Origin: Roseateles sp049532965
GTDB lineage: Bacteria; Pseudomonadota; Gammaproteobacteria; Burkholderiales; Burkholderiaceae_C
Direction: 5' to 3'
Length of the DNA: 64,000 nucleotides
Assembly (NCBI RefSeq): GCF_049532965.1
Contig: NZ_CP186694.1
Span: 2,170,001-2,234,000 of the forward strand
Under the pieces are notes generated by a model. That model saw nothing but the letters and a program-made list of their open reading frames with translations. It made no database searches and was not told the origin of the DNA. Positions 7,057-17,526 of the stretch are shown here, in pieces (position 1 is the stretch's first letter; each line of letters opens with the position of its first letter). A program made the position numbers and the translations under genes.

Positions 7057-8922
7057 CTAGCGCTCCGACAGCGTCTCGATGTTCAGGTTCATTTCCAGCC
7101 AGGTGGACCGGTTGTCCTCGACGGCCTGGATCCACAGCTTGCCGCGATAGAGGCCGGCGGGCAGGCCCGCGTTGTCGGCTGGCGAGAAGCTAATGTCGAG
7201 TCGGCCCCGGCTTCGAGCCCCACCGGCGCATGGCGCCCGGTCCTCCAGGCCTCGGATCCTCGGCAGCCGATACGCGCCACAGCGCAGCAACCGTTGCACG
7301 CGGAGCTTGATCCGATGGTCCTGCCGTTGGAGCGCATCCCGGGCGGTCAGTTCGATCACCCCGAACCGCGCGTTCCCGTGCGGGACGTGCGCCGTGGGAC
7401 CGGCGGTGCCGGCCGGCCCCCTCAGGACGAATTGCGGATCAACCATCCGTGGGAGGGTGACGATGAACGGCGACGCGTTGGACAGCGTTCCTTCGACAAG
7501 GCGGCTCAGCTTCACATGGACAGGGAAGCGTCGGCGGTAATCGGGCATGTCCACGCCTTTGGCCTCGACCTCGAAACGACCCACGTAGCTCCCCTGCCTC
7601 AACGTGGGGTTGTCTTCCTCGTGGAACGAGACGGTGAGAGCCCCTGCCCCTCCTCGGACGGCGCAGCCTCGAGCGTCCTCCATCGGCAGGTCCACGCCGC
7701 AGCCGGCGCGCCGCCCCCGCAGCCTGACTTCGACACGGTCGTTCGTCTGCTCGTTCCGGACGAGCACGCGAATGGTGCTGTACCAGGCGGGGCCCCCCGG
7801 TCCCGTCCGTCCGGTCGTCGGCCACACCGGTCCGCTGGCGTCCTCCTGCGGCGGGACGGTGTAATGGACCGTCCCGCGGTGCACATCGCGGGTGGGGTCG
7901 TATGACACGAAAGGCTTGGCCGCAGTCACGGTCTGGCGATCGGTGATGGTGGCGAGCTCGGGATAGATCCCTCGCGCCCAGTCGGTGAAGAGGGCCACCC
8001 GGGTGCCGAAGGACGTCGAGGACCTGGGGCCGAAGGCTGGATTCTCTGGATCACCGCGAGAGGCGACCGCCGTCACGCTCCAGTACCCGCCCAGCCGTTG
8101 CCACCAGGCGGACCCGCTGTCCCCCTCGGCCATCCTGGCCCAATCAACCTCCGGTGGGACCGGCGAGGTCCGAAGGCGGGCCGCGCCGTGGCCGGTCACC
8201 AACTCGGGCGTCGTCGTGCTGTACACCGGGGACGCGGCGCGCCCCCATCGTCGCGTTCCCGCCTCCACCACGGCCCGGGTGGCCGCAGATCCATAGCCCA
8301 CAAAATGAAGGGGCTCGGTGTGCTCTTCCTGTCCGACGTAGAGCAGCGGCTGCGCCAGTCTCTTCCCGTCGTGGTCCGTCGGAATCGACCGTGTGGGCAA
8401 CCGCAGCAGCGCGATGTCCGCGGCCATGACGCTGCCCACCGCCTGAGGCGGAATGAACGCCCAGCCAGTTCCTCCGGCGATGGCCGTGCCGTCCCATCCC
8501 ATGAAGGTCGCCGTTTCGCTCATCGCGCTGGCGTTCGCCGCGGAGAGGCAATGCGCCGCCGTCAGCACGTAGGTGTGACCCGCCGCCTCGCCCAGCCAGG
8601 TGGCCGTACAGAAGGACCGGGCCCGGTCCACGCGCAGGGCGCCAACCGGCAGGAAGGGCTCGGCCAGGCTCGCCAGCCGTAGCCGTTCCTCGAGCAGGGC
8701 CGCGCCGCCGGCAGGCATGCGCTCATGCACCACGGGTCCCAGCAGGGCGCCGGGAGAATCGTCAGCGAACGATGCCAGCACTTCGCGGTCGACGGCCACG
8801 AGCGGCTGGCGCGATGTCTCGTCCTCCAGATCGATCGATGCGCCGGACGCACGAACCGCCATCGGGAACAAGGAAAGGACCGCGCCCATCACCAGGCTCG
8901 GTCCCACAGGTAGATGCCGCAT
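7057..8922 (-). CDS. Secreted trypsin-like serine protease with C-terminal beta-sandwich repeats
   Basis: 621 residues from ATG 8922, with ribosome site GAGGAG. A signal peptide covers about residues 1-25 (MRHLPVGPSLVMGAVLSLFP...ASG). The S1-type triad is complete: His in VLTAAHC (about 124), Asp in MAADIALLRLP (about 169) and Ser in MAEGDSGSAWW (about 269). After the protease domain (to about 340) come two related beta-rich modules of 120-140 residues. Each holds a Cys pair and a D-N-x3-L-x2-G-x-Y-x-G motif (DNPTLRQGSYVGRF and DNAGLPAGLYRGKL), reminiscent of fimbrial or Ig-like folds. Such tails usually mediate surface or substrate binding (inference). It is paralogous to the degenerate protein at 1-1020. 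The IS5 element lies directly on its stop codon. Confidence 0.9.
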   Translation of the reverse strand: MRHLPVGPSLVMGAVLSLFPMAVRASGASIDLEDETSRQPLVAVDREVLASFADDSPGALLGPVVHERMPAGGAALLEERLRLASLAEPFLPVGALRVDRARSFCTATWLGEAAGHTYVLTAAHCLSAANASAMSETATFMGWDGTAIAGGTGWAFIPPQAVGSVMAADIALLRLPTRSIPTDHDGKRLAQPLLYVGQEEHTEPLHFVGYGSAATRAVVEAGTRRWGRAASPVYSTTTPELVTGHGAARLRTSPVPPEVDWARMAEGDSGSAWWQRLGGYWSVTAVASRGDPENPAFGPRSSTSFGTRVALFTDWARGIYPELATITDRQTVTAAKPFVSYDPTRDVHRGTVHYTVPPQEDASGPVWPTTGRTGPGGPAWYSTIRVLVRNEQTNDRVEVRLRGRRAGCGVDLPMEDARGCAVRGGAGALTVSFHEEDNPTLRQGSYVGRFEVEAKGVDMPDYRRRFPVHVKLSRLVEGTLSNASPFIVTLPRMVDPQFVLRGPAGTAGPTAHVPHGNARFGVIELTARDALQRQDHRIKLRVQRLLRCGAYRLPRIRGLEDRAPCAGGARSRGRLDISFSPADNAGLPAGLYRGKLWIQAVEDNRSTWLEMNLNIETLSER

Positions 8923-9001
8923 CGCAGCTCCTCACATGAAAACCAGAGCCGCTTCGTGGAATGCCAGGCGACATCCATTCGGTTGTCCGCCCGGAAAGCG
9001 G

Positions 9002-9023
9002 CAACGGCCCCGAAGGGCCGTTG
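9002..9023 (-). terminator. Hairpin downstream of ybdD, terminator-like
   Basis: A perfect 9-bp stem (CAACGGCCC/GGGCCGTTG) with a CGAA/TTCG tetraloop lies 21 bases after the stop of the ybdD-type gene. It is very stable, but no clear U-run follows on the minus strand, so it may act as a processing or weak termination site. Confidence 0.55.
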
Positions 9024-9043
9024 TACGTTCAGCGCCGACCGCC

Positions 9044-9292
9044 TCAGCAGCAGCGACCAGTGCGCGAGCTGTACCGGGCCTCCTGCCGTTCGCGGAAGAA
9101 GAGCTCGTAGCTCAGCGGTTCCTGGTCCGGATGCGTCCGGGCCATGTGCGCCAGGTAGGCGCCATAGTCGGCGCCCACCAGTTGCTGACGCACGCCGCGG
9201 GCCATGTAGCGGCCCGCCTGCAGGAGCTCGGCGCCGCCGGCCGTCAGCGCAGCCTGCGCAGCCAGCGCGGCCTGCGCCGCCCGCTTAAGCAT
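9044..9292 (-). CDS. YbdD/YjiX family small protein, partner of CstA
   Basis: An 82-residue protein of the DUF466 (YbdD/YjiX) family. It has the typical core GADYGAYLAHMARTHPDQEP, then LSYELFFRERQEARY, and the characteristic ending GRCC. These small proteins are almost always encoded right behind CstA/BtsT transporters and have been linked to their activity. Here the ATG overlaps the end of cstA (ATGCTTAA), so the two are translationally coupled. The N-terminal part is an Ala-rich helix (RAAQAALAAQAAL). Confidence 0.92.
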   Translation of the reverse strand: MLKRAAQAALAAQAALTAGGAELLQAGRYMARGVRQQLVGADYGAYLAHMARTHPDQEPLSYELFFRERQEARYSSRTGRCC

Positions 9293-11363
9293 GGCCGCCC
9301 GCCGTCACCCCTTCGGGCATGCGCTCGAACGGCGTCTCGATCGCCGTGGGCTGGCGCTCGGCCCGTGCCCTCAGCACGGCCTTCACGCTGTACACCAGCA
9401 CGCTGATCACGACGAACATGAACAACCCGCACAGCGCCGCATCCAGGCGGTCGTTGAAGATCACCCGCTCCATCGCCTCCAGGCTCTTGGCCGGTGCCAG
9501 CACCTTGCCCGCCGCCAGCGAGTCGGCGTACTTCGAGGCATGCGCCAGGAAGCCCACCTTCGGGTCGGCGCTGAAGATCTTCTGCCAGCCCGCCGTCATC
9601 GTGCAGACCAGCAGCCAGGCCGCCGGCACGATGGTGGTCCAGGCGTAGCGGTCCTTCTTCATCTTGAACAGCACCACCGTGCCCAGCAGCAGCGCCACCG
9701 CGGCCAGCATCTGGTTGGCGATGCCGAACAGCGGCCACAGCGTGTTGATGCCGCCCAGCGGATCCACCACGCCCTGGTACAGGAAGTAGCCCCACGCCGC
9801 CACGCACAGGCCGGTCGCGATCAGGTTCGCGGGCAGCGAGTCGGTGCGCTTGAGCGCCGGCACGAAGGTGCCCAGCAGGTCCTGCAGCATGAAGCGGCCG
9901 GCCCGGGTGCCCGCGTCCACGGCGGTCAGGATGAAGAGCGCCTCGAACAGGATCGCGAAGTGATACCAGAAGGCCATCATCGCCTTGCCGCCGACCACCT
10001 GATGCAGGATGTGCGCCATGCCCACCGCCAGCGTCGGCGCGCCACCGGCGCGCGCCAGGATGGTGTTCTCGCCGACATCCTTGGCGGTCTGCACCAACAT
10101 GTCCGGCGTGATCACGAAGCCCCAGGTCGACAGCGTCGCCGCCACGGTCTCGGGCGTGCTGCCCACCAGCGCCGCCGGGCTGTTCATCGCGAAGTAGACG
10201 CCCGGCTCGATGCACGACGCCGCCACCAGCGCCATCACCGCCACGAAGGATTCCGCCAGCATGCCGCCGTAACCGATGAAGCGGGCATGGGTCTCGTTGT
10301 CCAGCATCTTGGGCGTCGTGCCCGAGCTGATCAGCGCATGGAAGCCCGACACCGCACCGCAGGCGATGGTGATGAAGAGGAACGGGAACAGGTTGCCCGA
10401 CCACACCGGCCCGTTGCCCGCCGCGAACTGCGTGAACGCGGGCATCTGCATCGGCGGCGCCACGATCACGATGCCGATGGCCAGCGCGACGATGGTGCCG
10501 ATCTTCAGGAACGTGGACAGGTAGTCGCGTGGCGCCAGCAGCAGCCACACCGGGATGCAGGCCGCGACGAAGCCGTAGCCGATGAGCATCCACGTCAGCG
10601 CCTTGCCGTCGTAGGTGAACAGCGGCGCCCAGGCCGGGCTCTCATGCACCCACTGACCGGCGACGATCGCCAGCATCAGCAGCACGAAGCCGATGATCGA
10701 CACCTCCCCGATGCGGCCCGGACGGATGAAGCGCAGGTACACGCCCATGAACAGCGCGACCGGGATCGTCGCCGCCACGGTGAAGGTGCCCCAGGGCGAG
10801 TGCGCCAGCGCCTTCACCACGATCAGCGCCAGCACGGCCAGGATGATGATCATGATCATGAACGCGCCGAACAGCGCGATCACACCCGGCACCGTGCCCA
10901 TCTCCTGCTTGACGAGGTCGCCGAGCGAGCGGCCGTCGCGGCGCGTGGAGATGAACAGCACGATGAAGTCCTGCACCGCGCCAGCGAAGATCACGCCGGC
11001 CAGGATCCACAGCAGGCCCGGCAGGTAGCCCATCTGCGCCGCGAGCACCGGACCGACCAGCGGACCGGCGCCAGCGATGGCGGCGAAGTGGTGGCCGTAC
11101 AGCACGTACTTGTGCGTCGGCACGTAGTCCAGGCCGTCGTTGTACTTCCAGGCCGGGGTCTTGCGCGTGGGATCCAGCCCCAGCACCCGGGTGGCCAGGA
11201 ACAGGCTGTAGTAGCGGTAGCCGATCAGGTACACGCAGATCGCCGCCACGACGACCCACAGCGCGCTGACGGCTTCGCCGCGCGCCAGCGCGACAGTGGC
11301 CAGGGCAAAGGCCCCGGCGATGGCCACGCCCGCCCAGGCGAGGTGGCGACTCACGTTCGACAT
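9285..11363 (-). CDS. cstA: Carbon starvation protein CstA (pyruvate/peptide transporter)
   Basis: 692 residues from ATG 11363 (MSNVSRHLAWAGVAIAG), with ribosome site AAGGAGA. The CstA/BtsT family consists of inner-membrane permeases that import pyruvate or peptides. Family landmarks are YRYYSLFLATRVLGLDPTRK, TPAWKYNDGLDYVPTHKYVL, YGHHFAAIAGAGPLVGPVLA and GTRAGRFMLQDL. Some 16-18 hydrophobic segments are visible, matching the full family length. In many bacteria the gene responds to carbon starvation through CRP or a pyruvate-sensing two-component system. A kinase/regulator pair lies 1.5 kb away, but it is of the NarL rather than the LytTR type. It is followed by the overlapping ybdD-type gene. 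Confidence 0.95.
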   Translation of the reverse strand: MSNVSRHLAWAGVAIAGAFALATVALARGEAVSALWVVVAAICVYLIGYRYYSLFLATRVLGLDPTRKTPAWKYNDGLDYVPTHKYVLYGHHFAAIAGAGPLVGPVLAAQMGYLPGLLWILAGVIFAGAVQDFIVLFISTRRDGRSLGDLVKQEMGTVPGVIALFGAFMIMIIILAVLALIVVKALAHSPWGTFTVAATIPVALFMGVYLRFIRPGRIGEVSIIGFVLLMLAIVAGQWVHESPAWAPLFTYDGKALTWMLIGYGFVAACIPVWLLLAPRDYLSTFLKIGTIVALAIGIVIVAPPMQMPAFTQFAAGNGPVWSGNLFPFLFITIACGAVSGFHALISSGTTPKMLDNETHARFIGYGGMLAESFVAVMALVAASCIEPGVYFAMNSPAALVGSTPETVAATLSTWGFVITPDMLVQTAKDVGENTILARAGGAPTLAVGMAHILHQVVGGKAMMAFWYHFAILFEALFILTAVDAGTRAGRFMLQDLLGTFVPALKRTDSLPANLIATGLCVAAWGYFLYQGVVDPLGGINTLWPLFGIANQMLAAVALLLGTVVLFKMKKDRYAWTTIVPAAWLLVCTMTAGWQKIFSADPKVGFLAHASKYADSLAAGKVLAPAKSLEAMERVIFNDRLDAALCGLFMFVVISVLVYSVKAVLRARAERQPTAIETPFERMPEGVTAGGHA

Positions 11364-11507
11364 CGATGTCTCCTTTATGGTCACGCCCGGTCGTCCGTCA
11401 GGGACGGCGAGGCGCGCGAGCTGTCTTGCGGCAGGCAGTTTGCGTTCCCATCCGGGTCCCCACATCCGTTGACCGGACTAGGCCTCGAACGTGGGAGCAC
11501 GTAAGGA

Positions 11508-12749
11508 TTAACCCGGATCCCTTGCATCCGGCTCGACCTTCACTTCCTCCATGTCCTCCACAACCGCCGCTTCTTCCGCTTTCTCCGCTTTCTCCACTTC
11601 CTTCATTGGCCTCGCCGCCTTTGCTGCGATCGCTTCCGTCACCCATACAGGGTCCGTGCTCCATTTGGTCGCCTTCACCGCCTTGACCGACACGCGGCGA
11701 TCCGCCAAGGCCGCGGCGATGTCCTGGCCGGAGTCGAAGAGCGCCTGGACGGCCCCTACCCGGGAGCTGCGGGCTTTGGAGCCGTCCCGGATCTCCTGTG
11801 CGGCACCCGCGCGGATGAGGTCGGGCCGGAGGCACTGACGGCCATGGAGCGTCAGGCGTCCGCTGTCGTTAAGGGCCGCACGCAAGGCACTGGCGCCGAT
11901 GCCCAACCGACGTGCCACCTCGGCCGCCCTGGCCCTCAGCAAAGCGCGCGCCGTCTCCTTCTGCCCAAGGGCCTTCATGACCTCGATGGGGACTCGGTAG
12001 TCGTCGACGGAGGCCTGGCTGTTTGGCTTCCGCTGGCGCCTGTGCGACCGCAACATCGCCGCTTGCGCCTGCGGCGTCAGCGGCGGCGCGACGAAACCGG
12101 CGTGGGTCAGCGGGTGTTGCTCGGCCAGGCGGTTCGCCCATTCGGGGTGGGCAACCAGGTGACGCGCGATCGCACGCCGGAGCGTGACGCCGTCCGGCGC
12201 GGCGAAGCGGGCGATGGGCGGCGAGGACCACTTATGCGCCATCGTCGCGATGGCGTCCATCGCGCTCCGCGCCGTCATCGGTTCGTCCCAGTCCAAGCGA
12301 GCCTCGTCGCCAACGACCATTCCCAGGCCCAGGTCCACGTGTCCGTGGTACAGGGTGTACGGGCTGATCCAGAGGGACACCGGGGGCGCGCCATTCATGT
12401 GCAAGCTCCGCCGGGTCGCCGGAAACTCCTTGCGCTGAACAGAGGGCCCGTCGGGCAGGTCGAACCGGGTCCAGGTGACCAGCAGGTCGCAATGCGCCGG
12501 GAACACGCCGATGTCCCGCATGACCTCGACCAGGTCGAAGAGAAATGCGGCATGTCCCTCGAAGGTCGACGCGTCCACCCAAGCGTCCGCATGCTCGAGG
12601 CCACGCAACCACGCCTCGGTGGCGCCGGATGGCGGCTGAAGCGAATTCGTCAGACGGGTCAGCGAGGCCAGCGGCGCGGCGTCAGCGGAGGGCGGCGAAT
12701 CGAGCGCGCTCATCAAGGCGGGCAAGGAAGCGGTGGGCGTGGAATACAT
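11508..12749 (-). CDS. Hypothetical protein, unrecognised family
   Basis: About 413 residues from ATG 12749 (a GTG at 12761 is an alternative). I recognise no family. The first 45 residues are Ser/Pro/Ala-rich and probably disordered (MYSTPTASLPALMSALDSPP). Residues 60-210 look globular and rich in Trp/His (WLRGLEHADAWVDASTF, SLWISPYTLYHGHVDLGLG). A helical middle (RAAEVARRLGIGASALRAAL) resembles a helix-turn-helix, with repeated SGRLTLHGRQCLRPDLIRAG-type segments. The last 50 residues are a Lys/Glu/Val coiled segment (KEVEKAEKAEEAAVVEDMEE). There is no signal peptide or membrane segment. The Ser-rich N-terminus would fit a type III effector, but no secretion genes are in the window. It is separated by 85 bp from the response-regulator gene on the same strand. 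Confidence 0.65.
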   Translation of the reverse strand: MYSTPTASLPALMSALDSPPSADAAPLASLTRLTNSLQPPSGATEAWLRGLEHADAWVDASTFEGHAAFLFDLVEVMRDIGVFPAHCDLLVTWTRFDLPDGPSVQRKEFPATRRSLHMNGAPPVSLWISPYTLYHGHVDLGLGMVVGDEARLDWDEPMTARSAMDAIATMAHKWSSPPIARFAAPDGVTLRRAIARHLVAHPEWANRLAEQHPLTHAGFVAPPLTPQAQAAMLRSHRRQRKPNSQASVDDYRVPIEVMKALGQKETARALLRARAAEVARRLGIGASALRAALNDSGRLTLHGRQCLRPDLIRAGAAQEIRDGSKARSSRVGAVQALFDSGQDIAAALADRRVSVKAVKATKWSTDPVWVTEAIAAKAARPMKEVEKAEKAEEAAVVEDMEEVKVEPDARDPG

Positions 12750-12846
12750 GGCGGGACGCACGGCAGTCGAGGCCCCCTATGTCACCGAAAACGCGCCGCA
12801 CATCCCTGTATTTCGGCGTCGAGCGCGCCGAACGGCGCGGCGCCGA

Positions 12847-13515
12847 TCAGGCGCCGTCCCGATGCAGCCCGCGCGCGTGTTCAACCGCGTAGCGGATCAG
12901 CTCGGCCTGCCCCTCCAGTTCCAGCTTGCGCTTGATGTTCTGGCGATGCGTCTCGACCGTCCTCACCGACAGGTCCAGCGCCTTGGCGATCTGCTTGCTC
13001 GATTCGCCGCGTCCCAGTGCGGAGAGGATCTCGCTCTCGCGCGGCGACAGGATGGGACGCGGCTGCTGGCTCCGGAACATCCGTTTCGATACGCCGGGAC
13101 TGAGGAAGGTCCCGCCCGCCGCCACCGCGTCGATTGCCGCGACGATCTCGCCCGCGGGCGCGTCCTTCAGCACATAGCCGCGCGCGCCGGCCTGCAGCGC
13201 GCGCTGCACGTACTCCGGGTTGTCATACATGCTGTACATCAGCACGCGCAGGTCGGGCGAGCGCTCCAGCATGAGCTGCGCCAGCTGGATGCCGTTGTGC
13301 CCCTTCAATCCGACATCCAGCAGCACCACCTGCGGTTGCGTGGCGATGAGCATGATCATCGCCTCCTCCGCGTTGCCGGCCTCGCCGACGACCAGGTAGC
13401 GCGGCTCGTCCTGCAGGCGCGAGCGCACACCCTCCCGCACCAGCGGATGGTCGTCGACCAGCAGCAGACGGACTGCGCCGGGGCCGGGCGCGCCGGCGGA
13501 AGCGGAGGAAGTCAT
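12847..13515 (-). CDS. NarL/LuxR-family response regulator
   Basis: 222 residues. An N-terminal receiver domain (about 15-130) carries the acidic pocket VDDHPLVREG, the phospho-acceptor Asp in VVLLDVGLKGHNG and Lys in GYVLKDAPAGE. A C-terminal LuxR-type helix-turn-helix (about 155-215) reads LSPRESEILSALGRGESSKQ, then DLSVRTVETHRQNIKRKL. It is the DNA-binding output of the histidine kinase at 13512-14930, whose stop overlaps this start by 4 bases (ATGA). The kinase/regulator pair forms one operon. Target genes are unknown; cstA and the hypothetical gene are the nearest candidates. Confidence 0.95.
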   Translation of the reverse strand: MTSSASAGAPGPGAVRLLLVDDHPLVREGVRSRLQDEPRYLVVGEAGNAEEAMIMLIATQPQVVLLDVGLKGHNGIQLAQLMLERSPDLRVLMYSMYDNPEYVQRALQAGARGYVLKDAPAGEIVAAIDAVAAGGTFLSPGVSKRMFRSQQPRPILSPRESEILSALGRGESSKQIAKALDLSVRTVETHRQNIKRKLELEGQAELIRYAVEHARGLHRDGA

Positions 13516-14930
13516 GAGGCGGGATTGTCGCGCGCCAGCCGCCGGATTGCCGACGCCGGCACGATGGCCTCGACCTGGGTGCCGTGGCCCGGGCTGGACT
13601 GCAGGTCCAGCGCGCCGCCGATGGAGGCCATCCGCTCGCGCATGTTCCGCAGCCCGATGCCGTGCTGTGGATCGGCGCGTTCGGCATCGTCGGGATCGAA
13701 GCCAGCGCCGTCGTCGAGCACGCGCAGCAGCACGCCGCCCGGCTCGCCGCGCGCGTCGCCGGGGCCGAACTCGAGCGACATCTCGACCCGCGCCGCACCT
13801 GCATGCTTGGCCACGTTGGTCAGCGCCTCCTGCGCGACGCGGAACAGCACCGTGTTGAGCAGTTCCGGCAGCTCGCGCGGCGCGCCGGTGACGCGCATGG
13901 CCACCGGAATGGCGCCGCCCTCGTCGAACTCGCGCGCGAGGTGCTCCAGCGCCGCCGGCAGGCCCAGCGTGTCCAGCAGCGCCGGCCGCAAGCGGTGCGA
14001 CAGGCCGCGCACCTCGGTCAGGCTGGCGTTGAGCCGCTCCAGTGCGCGCGGCAGCAGGGTCGTCGATCCCGCCTGCAGCGCCGACTCGATCAGCAGCTTG
14101 GTCGACACCAGCGTCTGGCTCACGCCGTCATGCAGCTCGCGCGAGAGGTGCGCGCGTTCATCCTCCTGCGAGCGCACCACCTGGTGCGCCAGCGCGCGCA
14201 GCTTGGCCTCGGACTGGCGGTGCTCGCTCAGGTTGAGCGCCAGCGCACAGGCGCTGATCAGCGCGACGCCGAAGAGCGCGATCGCCGCGATGCCCCACAT
14301 CGTGCGCGCGATGTTGGCCTGCGCCTCGCGATCGAGCTGCTCCAGCGTCGCGCGGATGCCGTCCAGGTAGAGCCCGGTGCCCAGCATCCAGTTCCACCGC
14401 TCCATCGCGACGACGTAACCGAGCTTGGGCGCCATCTCGCCGCTGGACGGCTTGCGCCACAGGTAGTCGACATAACCGCCGCCCGCCTTGGCCTGCGCGA
14501 CGAGCTGCTGGATCGTGGGCCGGCCGAGCGGGTCGCGCAGGTCCCACAGGTTGCGCCCCATCAGCTCCGGCTGGCGCGAGTGCATCAGCACGCGGCCCTG
14601 CAGGTCGTAGACGAAGAAGTAGCCGTCCTCGCCATAGTCGAGCGAGGACAGCAGCCGCAACGCCTCGCGCTTGTCGCGCTCGACATCCGCGGCGTTGCCC
14701 TGGGCGGCGAGCTCCGGGGAACGGTCATACAGCGGCTGCAGCGTGCTGACGGCCAGTTCGACGTAATGGCGCAGCTCGTCACGGCGCGCATCCATGTAGG
14801 CGCGCTGCACCGCGGCATGCTCGCGGGCCAGCAGTTCGCGCTCCTGGTGACGCACCGCCACCGCGATCAGCAGCAGCGACGCGACGAGCGGCAGCAGCGC
14901 CAGCAGCAGAATCTTGAGGCGGAGTCTCAT
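13512..14930 (-). CDS. Membrane sensor histidine kinase with Cache domain (NarX/DesK-type HisKA_3)
   Basis: 472 residues from ATG 14930 (MRLRLKILLLALLPLVASLL). TM1 is at about 5-27. A periplasmic single-Cache (sCache_2) sensor follows, with EDGYFFVYDLQGRVLMHS, LMGRNLWDLRDPLGRP and the signature YVVAMERWNWMLGTGLYLDG. TM2 is at about 205-227. The cytoplasmic part has a HisKA_3 dimerisation domain with phospho-His in LSRELHDGVSQTLVS and an ATPase domain (NVAKHAG, DDGAGFD, HGIGLRNMRERM). Cache domains of this kind bind small organic acids. It is co-translated with the NarL-type regulator. The upstream ATG at 15026 would overlap the lspA start region and lacks homology, so it was rejected. Confidence 0.93.
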   Translation of the reverse strand: MRLRLKILLLALLPLVASLLLIAVAVRHQERELLAREHAAVQRAYMDARRDELRHYVELAVSTLQPLYDRSPELAAQGNAADVERDKREALRLLSSLDYGEDGYFFVYDLQGRVLMHSRQPELMGRNLWDLRDPLGRPTIQQLVAQAKAGGGYVDYLWRKPSSGEMAPKLGYVVAMERWNWMLGTGLYLDGIRATLEQLDREAQANIARTMWGIAAIALFGVALISACALALNLSEHRQSEAKLRALAHQVVRSQEDERAHLSRELHDGVSQTLVSTKLLIESALQAGSTTLLPRALERLNASLTEVRGLSHRLRPALLDTLGLPAALEHLAREFDEGGAIPVAMRVTGAPRELPELLNTVLFRVAQEALTNVAKHAGAARVEMSLEFGPGDARGEPGGVLLRVLDDGAGFDPDDAERADPQHGIGLRNMRERMASIGGALDLQSSPGHGTQVEAIVPASAIRRLARDNPAS

Positions 14931-15028
14931 CGGGTCCCTTGTCCGGCCCGCACTGTAGCCGCACGGCGCGGGCGTGGCGGGCGCTACAGTTGCGGGTTTC
15001 GCGCCCGCGCCTTCTACCCGCAGCATCC

Positions 15029-15526
15029 ATGGCCTCCAAGTCTCCGTCCTCGTCGAACAACCGCCTGGTCCAGTGGCTGGCCCTGGCCTTGCTGATCATC
15101 GTGGCCGATCAGTTCACCAAGGTGCTGATCCTGCACAGCTTCCAGTACGGGGACAGCCACTACGTCCTGCCCTTCTTCAACCTGGTCCGGGTCCACAACA
15201 CCGGCGCGGCGTTCAGCTTCCTGGCGGGGGCCTCGGGATGGCAGCGCTGGTTCTTCGTGGCGCTGGGCGTCGCGGCAACGATCTTCATCGTCTGGATGCT
15301 GCGCCGCCACGGCCACCAGACCCAGTTCGCGCTGGCGCTGAGCCTGATCCTGGGCGGCGCGGTGGGCAATGTCGTCGACCGGCTGCTGCACGGCTACGTC
15401 GTGGACTTCATCCAGTTGCACTGGGCCGGCTGGTACTACCCGTCCTTCAACATCGCCGACTGCGCCATCACCGTCGGCGCCATCCTGCTGATCTGGGACG
15501 AACTGCGCCGGGTCAAACGCGGCTGA
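15029..15526 (+). CDS. lspA: Lipoprotein signal peptidase (signal peptidase II)
   Basis: 165 residues from ATG 15029. This aspartyl protease of the inner membrane removes signal peptides from prolipoproteins. Four transmembrane segments are visible (ALALLIIVADQFTKVLIL, the region around WQRWFFVALGVAATIFIVWM, LALSLILGGAVGNVVDRLL, and AITVGAILLIWDEL). Catalytic aspartates lie in GNVVDRLLHGYVVDF and FNIADCAI. VHNTGAAFSFL is the conserved N-A-F motif. It is divergent from the Cache kinase. The usual ileS/ribF neighbours are absent here. A 7-bp GCTTCGG/CCGAAGC hairpin at about 15569-15586 follows it. Confidence 0.96.
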   Translation: MASKSPSSSNNRLVQWLALALLIIVADQFTKVLILHSFQYGDSHYVLPFFNLVRVHNTGAAFSFLAGASGWQRWFFVALGVAATIFIVWMLRRHGHQTQFALALSLILGGAVGNVVDRLLHGYVVDFIQLHWAGWYYPSFNIADCAITVGAILLIWDELRRVKRG

Positions 15527-15774
15527 CCGCTGGTCCGGCCCGATCCCCCGGCATCCCCCTCCCCCCGCTTCGGCCAGCCGAAGCAGGTGCGTCAGGCGCC
15601 CCGGCCCGGGGGCGCGCTTCTTCACGGACATCGGCAGGCGCATGCATGGCGGCGCGCATGGCGTGACGGAATGGGCATCGCCCCCCATGGACAGGAGACA
15701 GCCGACGGCGACAATCCGCTGCGACAAAACAGTCACCAAGCGCCAACAGCCCGCCCTGCTCCAGGGCTCCGCCC

Positions 15775-17505
<1,731 letters not shown>

Positions 17506-17526
<21 letters not shown>

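Noticed and set aside
9291..11504. 737-codon frame opposite cstA
   Set aside because: The product is an Arg/His/Gln-rich shadow; cstA on the other strand has clear family motifs and a ribosome site.
12762..12846. Search for a type III regulon box (TTCG-N-TTCG) upstream of the 413-residue protein
   Set aside because: TTCGG occurs twice but about 38 bases apart rather than about 15-16, so it does not fit a PIP/hrpII box.
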